A stretch of 64,000 nucleotides of DNA from Bacillus cereus group sp. RP43 (GCF_040459645.1 NZ_JARVHQ010000001.1:3162001-3226000); one strand, 5' to 3'; positions 18,540-27,512 are shown, counted from the stretch's first letter. Notes: generated by a model from the sequence alone, not told the origin. Translations and numbers: made by a program.

Positions 18540-20228
18540 TTAGAATAAACCTACTGCTTTTCCATCTTCATTTACATCCATTTGAAGCGCAGCTGGCTGT
18601 TTAGGAAGACCAGGCATTGTTAACATTGTTCCTGTTAATGCAACGATAAACCCTGCGCCGATAGATGGTTTCAATTCACGAATTGTAACAATAAAGTCAG
18701 ATGGGCGACCTAATTTTGTTGCATCGTCAGAAAGAGAATACTGTGTTTTCGCCATACATATTGGTAGGTTACTCCATCCTTCTCCTTCAAATTGAGCTAA
18801 TTGTTTACGTGCTTTCGGTGCAAACTCAATATCTTTTGCGCCATACACTTTTTGAGCAATTGTACGAATTTTTTCTTCTAATGGTAATTCTAATTCATAA
18901 AGTGGTGCGTAGTTGTTTTCACCTTTTTCAATTTCTTTTAACACTTTCTCAGCAAGGTCTACACCACCTTGGCCACCTTTCTCCCAAACCTCTGTTAAGG
19001 ATACTGCATAGCCACGCTCATTGCACCATTCTTGTAAGTATGTAACTTCTGCATCTGTATCTGTAATGAATTTATTAATTGCAATTACGAAAGGCACACC
19101 GAAGCTTTGAATTGTTTCCACATGTTTCTGTAAGTTTTCCATACCTTTTGCTAATGCATCTACATTTTCTTCTTTTAATTGATCTTTTGCTACGCCGCCA
19201 TGCATTTTAAGCGCACGAATAGTCGCAACAATAACAACTGCTTCTGGTTTAATGCCAGCTGCACGAGCTTTAATATCTAAAAACTTCTCTGCGCCTAAAT
19301 CTGCACCAAATCCAGCTTCTGTAATAACATAATCACCTAATTTTGCTGCCATTGTTGTAGCGATAACACTGTTACAGCCGTGAGCGATGTTCGCAAATGG
19401 TCCGCCATGAATGATAGCTGGTGTATTTTCTAACGTTTGTACTAAGTTCGGTTTTAATGCGTCTTTTAATAATAATGTTAACGCACCTTCTACACCTAAA
19501 TCTTTAACCGTTACAGGTTGATTTGCAAAGTTATAAGCAACTACGATGCGAGATAAACGTGCTTTTAAATCTTGAATATCTGTTGCAAGGCAGAATACGG
19601 CCATAATTTCAGATGCTACAGTAATATCAAAACCATCTTCACGTGGTACACCTTGAACTGGTCCACCAAGGCCAATTACTACGTTACGAAGGGCACGATC
19701 ATTTAAGTCAACACAGCGTTTCCAAACGATTTTACGCGTATCAATTCCAAGTACGTTTCCTTGTTGGATATGATTATCAATAAACGCCGCTAATGCGTTG
19801 TTGGCAGTTGTAATCGCATGAATATCTCCAGTAAAGTGAAGGTTAATGTCTTCCATTGGTACGACTTGTGAAAAACCGCCACCTGCTGCTCCGCCTTTTA
19901 GTCCCATCGTTGGTCCAAGAGATGGTTCGCGAAGTGCAATTACTGTTTTCTTACCAATTTTATTAAAAGCTTGACCTAAACCAACTGTTACTGTTGATTT
20001 ACCTTCTCCAGCTGGAGTTGGGTTAATTGCTGTTACTAAAACAACTTTACCGTCTTTCTCATCTTGTAAACGCTTAAAAATATCAAGAGATAACTTACCT
20101 TTATAATGCCCGTATGGCTCTAATTCATCTTCTAAAATATTTAAATCAGCTGCAATTTCTTGAATTTTTTTCATACTTGCTTCTTGTGCGATTTCAATAT
20201 CAGATTTAACTGTTGTAGTAGTTGTCAT
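18540..20228 (-). CDS. fhs: Formate-tetrahydrofolate ligase
   Basis: 562 residues, full length. Joins formate to tetrahydrofolate with ATP to give 10-formyl-THF for one-carbon metabolism. The nucleotide-binding loop is [10 protein letters not shown] at residues 70-79, and [21 protein letters not shown] is the family signature region (residues after it are conserved too). Start ATG at 20228 ([10 protein letters not shown]) lies behind AAAGGGGG; the longer frame to 20291 adds a non-conserved leader. Ends in a strong terminator. Confidence 0.97.
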   Translation of the reverse strand: MTTTTTVKSDIEIAQEASMKKIQEIAADLNILEDELEPYGHYKGKLSLDIFKRLQDEKDGKVVLVTAINPTPAGEGKSTVTVGLGQAFNKIGKKTVIALREPSLGPTMGLKGGAAGGGFSQVVPMEDINLHFTGDIHAITTANNALAAFIDNHIQQGNVLGIDTRKIVWKRCVDLNDRALRNVVIGLGGPVQGVPREDGFDITVASEIMAVFCLATDIQDLKARLSRIVVAYNFANQPVTVKDLGVEGALTLLLKDALKPNLVQTLENTPAIIHGGPFANIAHGCNSVIATTMAAKLGDYVITEAGFGADLGAEKFLDIKARAAGIKPEAVVIVATIRALKMHGGVAKDQLKEENVDALAKGMENLQKHVETIQSFGVPFVIAINKFITDTDAEVTYLQEWCNERGYAVSLTEVWEKGGQGGVDLAEKVLKEIEKGENNYAPLYELELPLEEKIRTIAQKVYGAKDIEFAPKARKQLAQFEGEGWSNLPICMAKTQYSLSDDATKLGRPSDFIVTIRELKPSIGAGFIVALTGTMLTMPGLPKQPAALQMDVNEDGKAVGLF

Positions 20229-20322
20229 ATACCCTAGTCCCCCTTTAATTGGTTCTGATGATATTGTATCAGTTTTTTGTATTTTCTGCACTTATTTACC
20301 TCCTAAAAATTCTTTGATTTCG

Positions 20323-21003
20323 TTATACGTTTTTTAACATAAATACCCATAAAAATGTTAATGCTTGTTGTAACTCTGTAGGTAGTTGACCTAACATCTT
20401 CTCATTTACTCCGCGCTTATATACACCGGTTCCATCTACAACTTCAAAACCTTGTTCTTTCGCTAACTGTTCAAATTCCCAAGGCATCATCGTATTGCAA
20501 ACAACATCTTTGCCGTATAGGCGAGGATAACTGTTCTCTCTCGGTTTTGCTGTCGGTCCTAAAATTGCAATACACGCGTATCCATCTTTCTTTAAAACAC
20601 GCTTTATTTCATTTAATGCTCGCAATGGCTCCTCGGTCCATTCTAAAGAATTAATTGCCATAATTGCTTCAAATTGCTCATTTTCAAATGGCAATGAAGA
20701 AAGATCACCTTTTATAAAAGATAAGTTTAGGCCTTCTCCGCGTTCCTTACCCTTTTGAATCATAACTTCCGATAAGTCCACCCCAACCGCTTTGTACCCA
20801 GTAAGACTTAATTTATATGTACCATACCCATCACCACAGCCAACATCTAACACTTGTACTTCCTTTTCCACGTACTGTTCAAAAAATGGAATGATTGTAC
20901 TCCTGCTCCCGCTATCCCACATTTCTTGACTATTTTGATTCCAAAACTCTGCATTGTTATCCCATTTTTTCTCTGCCGATTCATGCCAATTAAACTTCGC
21001 CAT
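20323..21003 (-). CDS. Class I SAM-dependent methyltransferase
   Basis: 226 residues. Motif I is VLDVGCGDGYGTYKLSLTG at about residues 51-68, followed by GVDLSEVMI, and the post-I acidic residue is in FIKGDLSSLPF. Methyltransf_11/25 type with no clear substrate. Start is preceded by TAGGGGAATGT. The gene sits just upstream of fhs in the same direction, but a link to folate metabolism is not supported. Confidence 0.88.
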   Translation of the reverse strand: MAKFNWHESAEKKWDNNAEFWNQNSQEMWDSGSRSTIIPFFEQYVEKEVQVLDVGCGDGYGTYKLSLTGYKAVGVDLSEVMIQKGKERGEGLNLSFIKGDLSSLPFENEQFEAIMAINSLEWTEEPLRALNEIKRVLKKDGYACIAILGPTAKPRENSYPRLYGKDVVCNTMMPWEFEQLAKEQGFEVVDGTGVYKRGVNEKMLGQLPTELQQALTFLWVFMLKNV

Positions 21004-21065
21004 ACATTCCCCTACCTTCAGTTATTATCATTCATTTCATTCTACATCATTTTCCAAAATTCCTG

Positions 21066-21208
21066 TTTATCCCGCATTAACGGGCAGTAGAATTCGGCGA
21101 ATGCGAGGAAGTTAGGTGGGAGATAACTGCCCGTTAAAGCCCGATTGGTGAGGGCTAATAATCAGTGGGGGATGGACAAAACCCCCACTGATTAAAGTTT
21201 CACTTTAT
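21066..21208 (+). repeat. bcr1-type repeat element, copy 1, flanked by TTTAT duplications
   Basis: The element spans 21071-21203 and is bounded by TTTAT at 21066-21070 and 21204-21208, the target duplication described for bcr1 of the B. cereus group. Stems: TTAACGGGCAGT (21077-21088) with ACTGCCCGTTAA (21126-21137), and AATCAGTGGGGG (21160-21171) with CCCCCACTGATT (21182-21193). Compared with the copy at 59616, about 13-15 bases are missing after 21088; they hold the 5' arm that would pair with AGGTGGGAG. It carries no coding capacity. Confidence 0.85.
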
Positions 21209-21345
21209 CTTCATAAGGAGATGCACAGGGTAACAACGGCATCTATTTTCTCCAATTTTTGCTTTACTTGGGTTTAACTCATACTCATGTTCTTTTTCTT
21301 ATGAAAGATACTATAGATACACCCAATTGAAAGAGAGGGATGTAC

Positions 21346-21684
21346 ATGCGAAGAAAGAGAAATCATCATTTTAAAAGTGGTGAAAAAAATGAAGAGTATG
21401 CAGCTGAAATATCTCCAGCTGGCATTCCAATTAGACATGAGCGCAAAGAAATTGCAAATGAAATAGAAGGTACAAATACCGGGGCAATGATAGGCTATGT
21501 CGCATTATTTCTTTCGTTATTCTCAATTGCTTTTTATCCAGTTACACTTGGTTCTCTTGCGATTTTAGTTGGTTTATTAGCTGTTAATTTCGGAGCAAGA
21601 ACACTTGGATATACAGCAATTGGTTTTGGTAGTTTTTCTGTTTTATTTACTTTACTTTATCCGCTTGCTTTGTCAGCGTTTTAA
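21346..21684 (+). CDS. Hypothetical membrane protein, 112 residues
   Basis: A basic, polar N-terminal third (RRKRNHHFKSGEKNEE) is followed by three hydrophobic segments in residues 48-112. ATG at 21346 lies behind AAAGAGAGGG; an ATG at 21340 overlaps it. The pattern resembles small Bacillus membrane proteins of unknown role. It is monocistronic, between the bcr1 copy and a terminator. Confidence 0.75.
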   Translation: MRRKRNHHFKSGEKNEEYAAEISPAGIPIRHERKEIANEIEGTNTGAMIGYVALFLSLFSIAFYPVTLGSLAILVGLLAVNFGARTLGYTAIGFGSFSVLFTLLYPLALSAF

Positions 21685-21687
21685 AAA

Positions 21688-21716
21688 AACACACCAAGTT
21701 ATACTTGGTGTGTTCA
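21688..21716. terminator. Bidirectional terminator
   Basis: AACACACCAAG / CTTGGTGTGTT, an 11-base perfect stem flanked by an A-run and a T-containing tail between converging genes. Confidence 0.85.
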
Positions 21717-21926
21717 TTCATGATACAACATAATATGACCGCATCCACAACAATGCTTTGCTATAATTTCTTGAAAGACCGGATAATTCTCTTCATCCCT
21801 ATGTTCAATAAACACTTTTTCAAATCGATACATGTTTGGCGCATATGCCCAATCTTGTTTCGTACGAGCGTACAACGTTGAGGAAAAAAACTCCTCACCA
21901 CCGCAAACGATGCATGTATTCTTCAT
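21714..21926 (-). CDS. Small zinc-ribbon-like protein
   Basis: 70 residues with two Cys pairs, CIVCGG near the start and HCCGCGH near the end, spaced as in zinc ribbons. No other domain. ATG at 21926 follows AGGAGGGATAGTG; the GTG just before it is too close. Function unknown; it could be a nucleic-acid or protein adaptor. Confidence 0.75.
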   Translation of the reverse strand: MKNTCIVCGGEEFFSSTLYARTKQDWAYAPNMYRFEKVFIEHRDEENYPVFQEIIAKHCCGCGHIMLYHE

Positions 21927-21974
21927 CACTATCCCTCCTATGCTTGTCTTACTTCATCTATATGAACATAAGCA

Positions 21975-22007
21975 TAAAAAAAAGACCTTCTATTACTAGA
22001 AAGTCTT
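21975..22007 (-). terminator. Terminator overlapping a stop codon
   Basis: The stem AAGACTTTCT / AGAAGGTCTT (one G-T pair) followed by TTTTTTT on the minus strand includes the TAG stop of the gene at 21996-22316. Confidence 0.75.
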
Positions 22008-22316
22008 TTCTGAAACAAAAAGAAATGTACCAAACATCCCTACTCCGCTATATTCTTTCGTAACACCAGCTTCTGTTTTAAACGTTTGCTTTACAGTCAT
22101 AAAGAATACACCATTTCGTGCATCTGTACTTTCAAACTGTAATTTCTCTTTTTTTTCATCTACATTTTGTGTGCATTCAAAGCTACTCTCGTCACATTTC
22201 AATGCATACTTATCCTCTAAATACAATTTAAAATCTGATTCTTTCGGACAAGTTATAAGTAATATCGCCACGAGAATAATACTTACAATACCCACAATTG
22301 TATAATATTTCTTCAT
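21996..22316 (-). CDS. Hypothetical membrane-anchored protein, 106 residues
   Basis: An N-terminal hydrophobic helix (YYTIVGIVSIILVAILLI) is followed by TCPKESD and a polar extracellular domain with two further cysteines (KCDESSFECTQ) that could form a disulfide. The LLITC stretch resembles a lipobox, but Thr at -1 is unusual. ATG at 22316 follows AAAGGAGAACAA; the frame upstream to 22361 has no ribosome site. Family not recognised. Confidence 0.72.
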   Translation of the reverse strand: MKKYYTIVGIVSIILVAILLITCPKESDFKLYLEDKYALKCDESSFECTQNVDEKKEKLQFESTDARNGVFFMTVKQTFKTEAGVTKEYSGVGMFGTFLFVSEKTF

Positions 22317-22367
22317 TTGTTCTCCTTTCAAAAGACAAGAAAACTTGACTTTATGCGCCAAGTTTTC

Positions 22368-23216
22368 TTAGTCTACAACCCATTGCCACTCTTGTTCTTT
22401 CTTATCAAAAATGAGCCAACCCGTTTCTGTTGCTTCCGCTTTCAATTCATCGATATTATCTAGTACCTCATCCGTACTTTCGAATGACCCTACTACATAT
22501 ACCGGAATTTCAAGACCTCTTCTTGACTCAATTTTCCCCGCTAAATCAATGTATAACCCATCTTCCATTAAAGGAATAAGCCCAAGGATAACTTCCTTTG
22601 AAATTGCTGGGAAAATTTTTGATTTTTGGAAGAAAGTAAAACGTTTCTTTCCAAACGAACCGAGTTTATATGGAATTACTTTACTTAGCATTCCTACAAA
22701 ATCACCGATTCTACGGTAATACACTTTGTTGTACCAACCGTCATCATGTGAAAAATAAACGAATCTATTCTTCAACAACGGGAAGAACGTTCTTCCAAGT
22801 GGTTCTTTTTTGTGAGCCAAATATAATAATTCTGCAATTTCTTTTGGCTCTAACTCATCTAAATCGCTTGCATCATCGAAATCTACCCAACAAAATTCAT
22901 CAAATTCATCAATCTCTGCTTGAATGAGTTTATGTATGTTTTCTTCCTCAACATATTCAAATAAAGTATGATAATGAAAATCTGTCCACTCAAAATTATG
23001 CTTTAAAAGCAATACTTGATGAAGCGGTGAAGGGATGTTACTTGCAAACTCTTTAAACGTAATTCCAGATGTAATAAAACAATGACCCCGACGATTACCA
23101 TTAATATATATCATATTGTTTACTTGGTCAGATCCTCCAGACAAAGCACCTAGCCACCTTCGTTTTGTATGTTTCAATTCTATAGCATATTTTAACATGA
23201 AAAATTTTAGAAACAT
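22368..23216 (-). CDS. Hypothetical protein, up to 282 residues
   Basis: A soluble acidic protein with no family I recognise. It has an acidic central stretch (EIDEFDEFCWVDFDDASDLDELEP) and ends in TGWLIFDKKEQEWQWVVD. No clear ribosome site precedes either early ATG (23216 or 23198), and an internal ATG in MIYINGNRRGHCF at about 23114 is another possible start, so the N-terminus is uncertain. It lies six codons upstream of the small anchored protein in the same direction. Confidence 0.6.
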   Translation of the reverse strand: MFLKFFMLKYAIELKHTKRRWLGALSGGSDQVNNMIYINGNRRGHCFITSGITFKEFASNIPSPLHQVLLLKHNFEWTDFHYHTLFEYVEEENIHKLIQAEIDEFDEFCWVDFDDASDLDELEPKEIAELLYLAHKKEPLGRTFFPLLKNRFVYFSHDDGWYNKVYYRRIGDFVGMLSKVIPYKLGSFGKKRFTFFQKSKIFPAISKEVILGLIPLMEDGLYIDLAGKIESRRGLEIPVYVVGSFESTDEVLDNIDELKAEATETGWLIFDKKEQEWQWVVD

Positions 23217-23271
23217 AGAAAAAACTTCAAAAACTATTTACAATTTCATGTGTTTTATTACATACTGATTA

Positions 23272-23302
23272 CAAGAAAAAACGCCTGCTTATGAGCAGGC
23301 AT
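23272..23302 (-). terminator. Terminator of gerW
   Basis: GCCTGCT / AGCAGGC stem, T-run GTTTTTT on the minus strand. Confidence 0.85.
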
Positions 23303-23304
23303 TT

Positions 23305-23730
23305 TTAAAGGATTTCATCTGGGTTTTGAGGGTGATGATTTCCCTCTTTCTTTTCATCTGTTTGGAACATCGATTGAATTTTATCAATTGTTTGTGGAGC
23401 TAATTCAATTATTTTTTCTGCTAAATGTGTCGCATTTTGTAAATGAAGAATATTTACCCCGTCTTTATTCACGACTAGAAATGCTACTGGTGTAATTGAC
23501 ACACCACCCGCACTACCGCCACCAAATGCAGGGTTACCGTTCGTTCTTTGTCCATCATTCGTCTGGAAATCAGAACCTCCTGCTCCAAAACCGAACGCTA
23601 CTTTAGAAACTGTTAACACTACACCACCGTCAGCCGTTTGAACAGGCTCCCCAACAATCGTATTTACATCGACCATTTCCTTCAAATTTTCCATTGCTGC
23701 TTTCATTAATCCTTGAATTGGATGATCCAC
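23305..23730 (-). CDS. gerW: Spore protein GerW (YtfJ)
   Basis: 141 residues. Member of the YtfJ/GerW family of forespore proteins needed for normal germination with some nutrients. The conserved glycine-rich middle is visible (VSKVAFGFGAGGSDF; NPAFGGGSAGGVSITPVAFL) with VVNKDGVNIL after it. The start is GTG at 23730 behind AAAGGAGGTTATGAACG. A sigma-F or sigma-G promoter is expected but was not identified. The gene is monocistronic here. Confidence 0.93.
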   Translation of the reverse strand: MDHPIQGLMKAAMENLKEMVDVNTIVGEPVQTADGGVVLTVSKVAFGFGAGGSDFQTNDGQRTNGNPAFGGGSAGGVSITPVAFLVVNKDGVNILHLQNATHLAEKIIELAPQTIDKIQSMFQTDEKKEGNHHPQNPDEIL

Positions 23731-23861
23731 CGTTCATAACCTCCTTTGTCATATCTTTCCTAGTTTTTCCGAAACTTTGTGAACTAAACATAAAATTTCA
23801 TATTGATTTCAAAAATAAAAAGTTATAATATTTAGAAAAAATAAAAAGAGGTCGGTTTACT

Positions 23862-24647
23862 ATGCTCAAAAAATTAACTCAAAATAATCATGAACAAGTA
23901 CTTTCTTTTCTAAAAGAAGAAGCAGCAATGAATTTATTTATTATTGGAGATATTGAAGCTTTCGGTTATGATACAGCTTTTCAAGAATTATGGGGAACAT
24001 TCAATGAGAACGGAACATTAAAATCAATTTTACTCCGCTTCCATGATGCATTTATACCGTACAGTAAAGAAGATTTTGTTACCTCTGACTATGAGGCACT
24101 TCTTTCCGTATATAAGCCGCTTAAACTCTCTGGCAAGTCAACTATTGTAGAAAGATTCGAAACTGCTCCAAGTATACAACTAGGTACCAGAAATGAAATG
24201 TATTTTTGCGAATGTCTTGATGACAATAACTTACCTAGCACACCAATTCATGAAACAATTAAACTTGCCTCGCTAGATGATATAGAGCGAATTATGCATT
24301 TACGAAGTAACATCGCTGAATTCCCAACCGCTAATGAATCAGAAAAAATTTTAAGGCAAGCTATCGAAACAAATACAGGACGTACATACTATATTGAAAA
24401 AGACGGTGCAATCATTGCTTCCGCTTCTACCTCTGCTGAAAATTCATTATCAGCTATGGTTGTTGGAGTCTGTACACACCCGAATCATCGCGGGAATGGC
24501 TATGCTTCGCTCATATTACAGAAAATGATTCAAGACTTCACAAATGAAGGCAGAACGCTTTGCTTATTTTATAACAACCCAGCTGCTGGACGAATTTATA
24601 AACGATTAGGTTTTAAAGATATTGGCATGTGGACGATGTATCGATAA
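23862..24647 (+). CDS. GNAT acetyltransferase, two-part
   Basis: 261 residues. The C-terminal half is a GNAT fold with the acetyl-CoA loop VCTHPNHRGNGYASLIL (V-x-x-x-x-R-G-x-G-x-A) and the closing strand YNNPAAGRIYKRLGFKDIG. The N-terminal half is a degenerate GNAT-like or DUF4081-like domain. Substrate unknown. AAAGAGGTCGGTTTACT precedes the ATG. Confidence 0.85.
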   Translation: MLKKLTQNNHEQVLSFLKEEAAMNLFIIGDIEAFGYDTAFQELWGTFNENGTLKSILLRFHDAFIPYSKEDFVTSDYEALLSVYKPLKLSGKSTIVERFETAPSIQLGTRNEMYFCECLDDNNLPSTPIHETIKLASLDDIERIMHLRSNIAEFPTANESEKILRQAIETNTGRTYYIEKDGAIIASASTSAENSLSAMVVGVCTHPNHRGNGYASLILQKMIQDFTNEGRTLCLFYNNPAAGRIYKRLGFKDIGMWTMYR

Positions 24648-24661
24648 TAATGCATAACACA

Positions 24662-24699
24662 AGCAGAAGAGGCTGCCTATTATAAGTAGCCTCTTCTGC
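24662..24699 (+). terminator. Terminator-like hairpin
   Basis: GCAGAAGAGGCT / AGCCTCTTCTGC perfect 12-base stem after the acetyltransferase; the following T-run is poor. Confidence 0.7.
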
Positions 24700-24864
24700 G
24701 TATACTAATATCTATTCACATGTACTCCGCTTGCCCTTACTATATGATATACTACGAATTTACTTGTTAACGCCTGTTAGTTTCTATAACATAATAGATC
24801 AATTTAAATCTTTTATCTTTTACAATTGAACCAATTAGGAACGCTTTATCACTATTCTCTGTTC

Positions 24865-25056
24865 TTATTTAGATATATTTTTTGACTTGCTACTGAAATT
24901 TTCTAATAAATGGGAAATTCCAATACCTACTCCACCAATAATTAGAGCAACAATAGCTGTTAAAACCCTTTTTCTCATTGGCTGCGGAAAGAAGAAGGAA
25001 GAAAAAAATAACACTGCGGTAAAAATACACATTAAAATACGCCCTTGTTTAAACAT
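24865..25056 (-). CDS. Small two-helix membrane protein A of the WXG array
   Basis: 63 residues: basic start MFKQGRI, first helix, the turn FFPQPMRKR, second helix with a small-residue face (ALIIGGVGIGISHLL) and a basic tail. The same plan recurs in about ten neighbours, most closely in the protein at 29247. It directly follows a glycine-rich decayed C-terminus (25081-25155), just as the intact WXG protein is followed by its own small membrane gene. An immunity role is a hypothesis drawn only from this arrangement. Confidence 0.65.
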   Translation of the reverse strand: MFKQGRILMCIFTAVLFFSSFFFPQPMRKRVLTAIVALIIGGVGIGISHLLENFSSKSKNISK

Positions 25057-25080
25057 GCGTGATTGCTCATTTTTTCTTTG

Positions 25081-25155
25081 TCAAATAAAAAATGAATCCT
25101 CTATAACCATGGGGATAACGTTAAAAGAGGCACCCAATAGGCCACCTCCCAAGTA
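25081..25155 (-). pseudogene. Decayed glycine-rich C-terminus of a WXG-type protein
   Basis: On the minus strand the frame reads YLGGGLLGASFNVIPMVIED and stops at TGA 25081-25083. The start of it resembles the YVGGGKVGGGLFGKF end of the intact WXG100 protein at 26068. No upstream part remains. Confidence 0.45.
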
Positions 25156-25211
25156 AAACTATTAGTAATACATGTTACATACTTTCAACAGATTTTCCAT
25201 ACAATTTATTT

Positions 25212-25400
25212 CTATTTTGCCCTATTCTTTTTTCGATTTCTAAATATAATCTCTAACGCTACCACTGCTATGAATCCAACAGTTAGTTGTAAGCCTGTGA
25301 ACAGCAACTTATCATTTAGTAGAATATCAGATGCACTCCAGAGCAGCACTGAAGGAACAAGTATGCCAATGATTACAATGGTTCTCATTATCTTTCCCAT
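25212..25400 (-). CDS. Small two-helix membrane protein B, downstream of DUF4176
   Basis: 62 residues (58 if MRTIV is the start): first helix IVIIGILVPSVLLW, turn DILLNDKLL, second helix LTVGFIAVVALEIIF, basic tail RNRKKNRAK. It follows the intact DUF4176 gene by 50 bases. Topology matches the other members, but the sequence is the most divergent of them. Confidence 0.65.
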   Translation of the reverse strand: MGKIMRTIVIIGILVPSVLLWSASDILLNDKLLFTGLQLTVGFIAVVALEIIFRNRKKNRAK

Positions 25401-25450
25401 TTTGTTTCCCCTATCGTGTTTTTAAAATCTATATGTATTTTTAAACTAAT

Positions 25451-25699
25451 CTACAATTCGACTAATTTCTCACGTAGAACTAATTCACTCTCAGTCATAT
25501 ACCCTCTATGCATTTCCTCTACAATCTTATCATGATTAAAACACAGTACTTTTTCATCACCTAGATAGCCCACTGGGTAAGGAACGCCCACATAATCAAA
25601 ATCACGTTTATCTGCTGATACAACCATTCTTCCAATGATCATAATAATCGGTTCTACCTCTTCTAGTTTTACTACTGTTCCGATTGGTAAAAGTTTCAT
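25451..25699 (-). CDS. DUF4176 domain protein
   Basis: 82 residues. MKLLPIGTVVKLEEVEPIIM, GRMVVSADKRDFDYVGVPYP and VGYLGDEKVLCFNHDKI fit DUF4176, a small cytoplasmic family often encoded beside type VII secretion substrates with WXG or LXG domains, where such proteins are proposed partners or chaperones. ATG at 25699 follows AAAGGAGAACATAT; the longer frame lacks a ribosome site. At least two decayed copies lie at 27945-28087 and 29191-29244. Confidence 0.8.
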   Translation of the reverse strand: MKLLPIGTVVKLEEVEPIIMIIGRMVVSADKRDFDYVGVPYPVGYLGDEKVLCFNHDKIVEEMHRGYMTESELVLREKLVEL

Positions 25700-25742
25700 A
25701 TATGTTCTCCTTTTTATTGTTATAAAAACCACTCAAATATTA

Positions 25743-25870
25743 TTAAAATCTACAAGTTAAAGTACCCTCAAAATCACAAATAATTCCTCTGTATTTGTGA
25801 CCATAGGTATCCCCTATCATAATACACAGAGCATACTTACAATAATTGAATTCTTCCTTGTTTAAGTAAA
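25743..25870 (-). other. Possible decayed coding remnant
   Basis: Between small protein C and DUF4176 a 38-codon open stretch without a start codon reads YLNKEEFNYCKYALCIMIG, DTYGHKYRGIICDFEG and ends at TAA. Composition looks protein-like, but I cannot match it to another copy in the array. Low certainty. Confidence 0.25.
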
Positions 25871-26065
25871 CTACTTATCTCTATTTTTTTTAAATTTATT
25901 AGTTATGTATTCTAATAAGTTCGTTGTACCAAAAGACAAAAGAGCTAGCAATATTATAAAAGCAATTAACGCTAATTTTTTTCCCCACCCATAAGGAGCA
26001 AATAAACTAAATATAAGTAAAGCTGAAAACCCAAAAATTTTTATAACTCTTGCTTGTTTAAACAT
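25871..26065 (-). CDS. Small two-helix membrane protein C, coupled to the intact WXG gene
   Basis: 64 residues: MFKQARVIK, first helix IFGFSALLIFSLFAPYGW, GKK, second helix LALIAFIILLALLSFG, tail NKFKKNRDK. Its ATG begins two bases after the WXG100 stop (TAATTATG), and its ribosome site AAGGA is inside the WXG coding end, so the two are translated together. This is the only pair in the array in which both partners are intact, which makes it the best candidate for an effector/immunity or effector/partner pair. Confidence 0.72.
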   Translation of the reverse strand: MFKQARVIKIFGFSALLIFSLFAPYGWGKKLALIAFIILLALLSFGTTNLLEYITNKFKKNRDK

Positions 26066-26067
26066 AA

Positions 26068-26946
26068 TTACTCTTGTCCTTCCTTAACAAATTTACCAAA
26101 CAAACCACCACCAACTTTTCCTCCACCAACATACGCACCAGTTTCTTGGCCAACATGAAGCTTATAACCAAATGTTCCTAATCCTAATTCTCCACGTACT
26201 TCAAAATCATATTCACCTATTATTGGGATAAAGTCTGGGATATCAATTTTTGTTGATAATTCATATTTTTGAACCGTTAACTCTGCATCATCTTTTAAGG
26301 TGTAATCCTCAATTCCAAAAGCTACAGAACCATCTAGGAATTTTTGCGTTGCCTTCATCTCCTGATCGAATATAGCACTAGTTGTAATGGTATTCTCTAG
26401 ACCTGTAACACCTGCTTTTCCTCCAATAATGTTGCCTGTAAACAAGTCTTCCTTTATGGTATCAAAGGAATAAGGAGCATTTACATCAATCTCACCATGT
26501 CCTGCCTTAAACATGAATTTAGTGTTTTCCGAAATATCAAACTTCCCTGTTACTAAATCCCCCTCTGCTTTCCCACCAAGGCGGCCATCTTCTTTCCATT
26601 CAGCTGAACCTATAAAAAACTCAGTTTGACCGTTTACGCGGTCTTGTAGATACAATGAACCCACAAAACTAGCAACCTCCATATTATCAGTTTCTTCAAA
26701 TTTTTTTGCGGTTGCAAGTAGAAACTTCTCAAGCGGCTCTAATATGGTTATAAATTGTGCCATTTTAAATGATGAATCACGGAAATCCGTATTAAATTTC
26801 ATATAGGTTGAGCCCAACCAATTACTAGAAATCATATCAATATCTCGCTTTAGTCGCTCCTGTGTTGCAGTTGCATTCGTGATAGTTGATCTAATAGTCC
26901 CTGCCACTTTTCTCAACTGTTCAGGAGTAACTTTTATATCCCCCAT
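26068..26946 (-). CDS. WXG100-domain type VII secretion target with glycine-rich C-terminal domain
   Basis: 292 residues. Residues 1-88 form a WXG100 helical hairpin with Trp43-Leu44-Gly45 in the turn and FEETD at 83-87, matching the Y/F-x-x-x-D/E export signal. Residues 100-292 are beta-rich, with glycines and an end reading GAYVGGGKVGGGLFGKFV, which could be a membrane-active glycine zipper. No nuclease or other catalytic motif is visible. ATG at 26946 follows AAAGGGGAATGGCT; the ATG at 26952 is too close to the ribosome site. Decayed copies of the last 60 residues occur at six other places in the array. The esx/ess secretion genes are not in this window. Confidence 0.85.
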   Translation of the reverse strand: MGDIKVTPEQLRKVAGTIRSTITNATATQERLKRDIDMISSNWLGSTYMKFNTDFRDSSFKMAQFITILEPLEKFLLATAKKFEETDNMEVASFVGSLYLQDRVNGQTEFFIGSAEWKEDGRLGGKAEGDLVTGKFDISENTKFMFKAGHGEIDVNAPYSFDTIKEDLFTGNIIGGKAGVTGLENTITTSAIFDQEMKATQKFLDGSVAFGIEDYTLKDDAELTVQKYELSTKIDIPDFIPIIGEYDFEVRGELGLGTFGYKLHVGQETGAYVGGGKVGGGLFGKFVKEGQE

Positions 26947-26977
26947 AGCCATTCCCCTTTAAATATTTATATAGAAT

Positions 26978-26986
26978 ATTTTACCA
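26978..26986 (-). promoter_or_regulatory. Extended -10 promoter candidate for the WXG gene
   Basis: On the minus strand TGG-TAAAAT (TGn plus TAAAAT) lies about 30 bases before the start codon. The -35 region is poor, as is common for extended -10 promoters. Confidence 0.4.
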
Positions 26987-27146
26987 CAGAAAATTAATTT
27001 TACAGAATAATATTTTTTATACTCTTAAAAATCCGAAAACTCCCCCTCCTCAAGAGAATCAATTTTAATCAATACTATTAAATGCACAGATAGCTGATAA
27101 CGAGACGGAAGCAATTCCTAGTACTCTTTTCCTAGATTATTTGTAC

Positions 27147-27178
27147 ACAAAAAAGAGCAACCTGTGCAGGCTACTCTT
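27147..27178 (-). terminator. Terminator after small membrane protein D
   Basis: AAGAGTAGCCTG / CAGGTTGCTCTT imperfect 12-base stem followed by TTTTTTGTG on the minus strand. It separates the upstream array (27238 onward) from the intact WXG transcription unit. Confidence 0.7.
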
Positions 27179-27237
27179 CCTGAAATCGCTCTTCATGGGA
27201 AAAATTATTGTGATAATCCCCACCTATTTTATTAGTC

Positions 27238-27429
27238 TTATTTATTATTAATTTTACTATACATCCGTTCGTAAAGTTTATTAGTACCAAGTGCACATGC
27301 TCCTAAAATAAGAACACCTATAATAAATCCAATCTTTTTAGGTAATTCATAAGGAGACATAATAGCGACTACAAGAAATATAGCAATTGCGACATATGTA
27401 ATATATTTTCCAGCCTTAAATGGTTGCAC
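27238..27429 (-). CDS. Small two-helix membrane protein D
   Basis: 63 residues starting at GTG behind AGAGAGGGG. KAGKYITYVAIAIFLVVAIM, turn SPYELPKK, second helix, tail ERMYSKINNK. It is clearly the duplicate of protein E, sharing GKYITYVA, PKK/SKK-I and VLILGA-LG-NK. The DNA just after both genes is also alike (GGTGGGGAT-ATC-CAATAAT), so the copy extended past the stop. Confidence 0.7.
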   Translation of the reverse strand: MQPFKAGKYITYVAIAIFLVVAIMSPYELPKKIGFIIGVLILGACALGTNKLYERMYSKINNK

Positions 27430-27446
27430 ATTAATATGCCCCTCTC

Positions 27447-27512
27447 TTAATCCTCAAATTTAATGGTACCACCTATTCCATAACCATCTCTAACGTATAA
27501 TCCCGTTTCTTA
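27447..27512 (-). pseudogene. Decayed C-terminus of a WXG-type protein before D
   Basis: The frame ETGLYVRDGYGIGGTIKFED then TAA aligns with ETGAYVGGGKVGGGLFGKF at the end of the intact WXG protein. Only about 20 codons survive. Confidence 0.5.
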
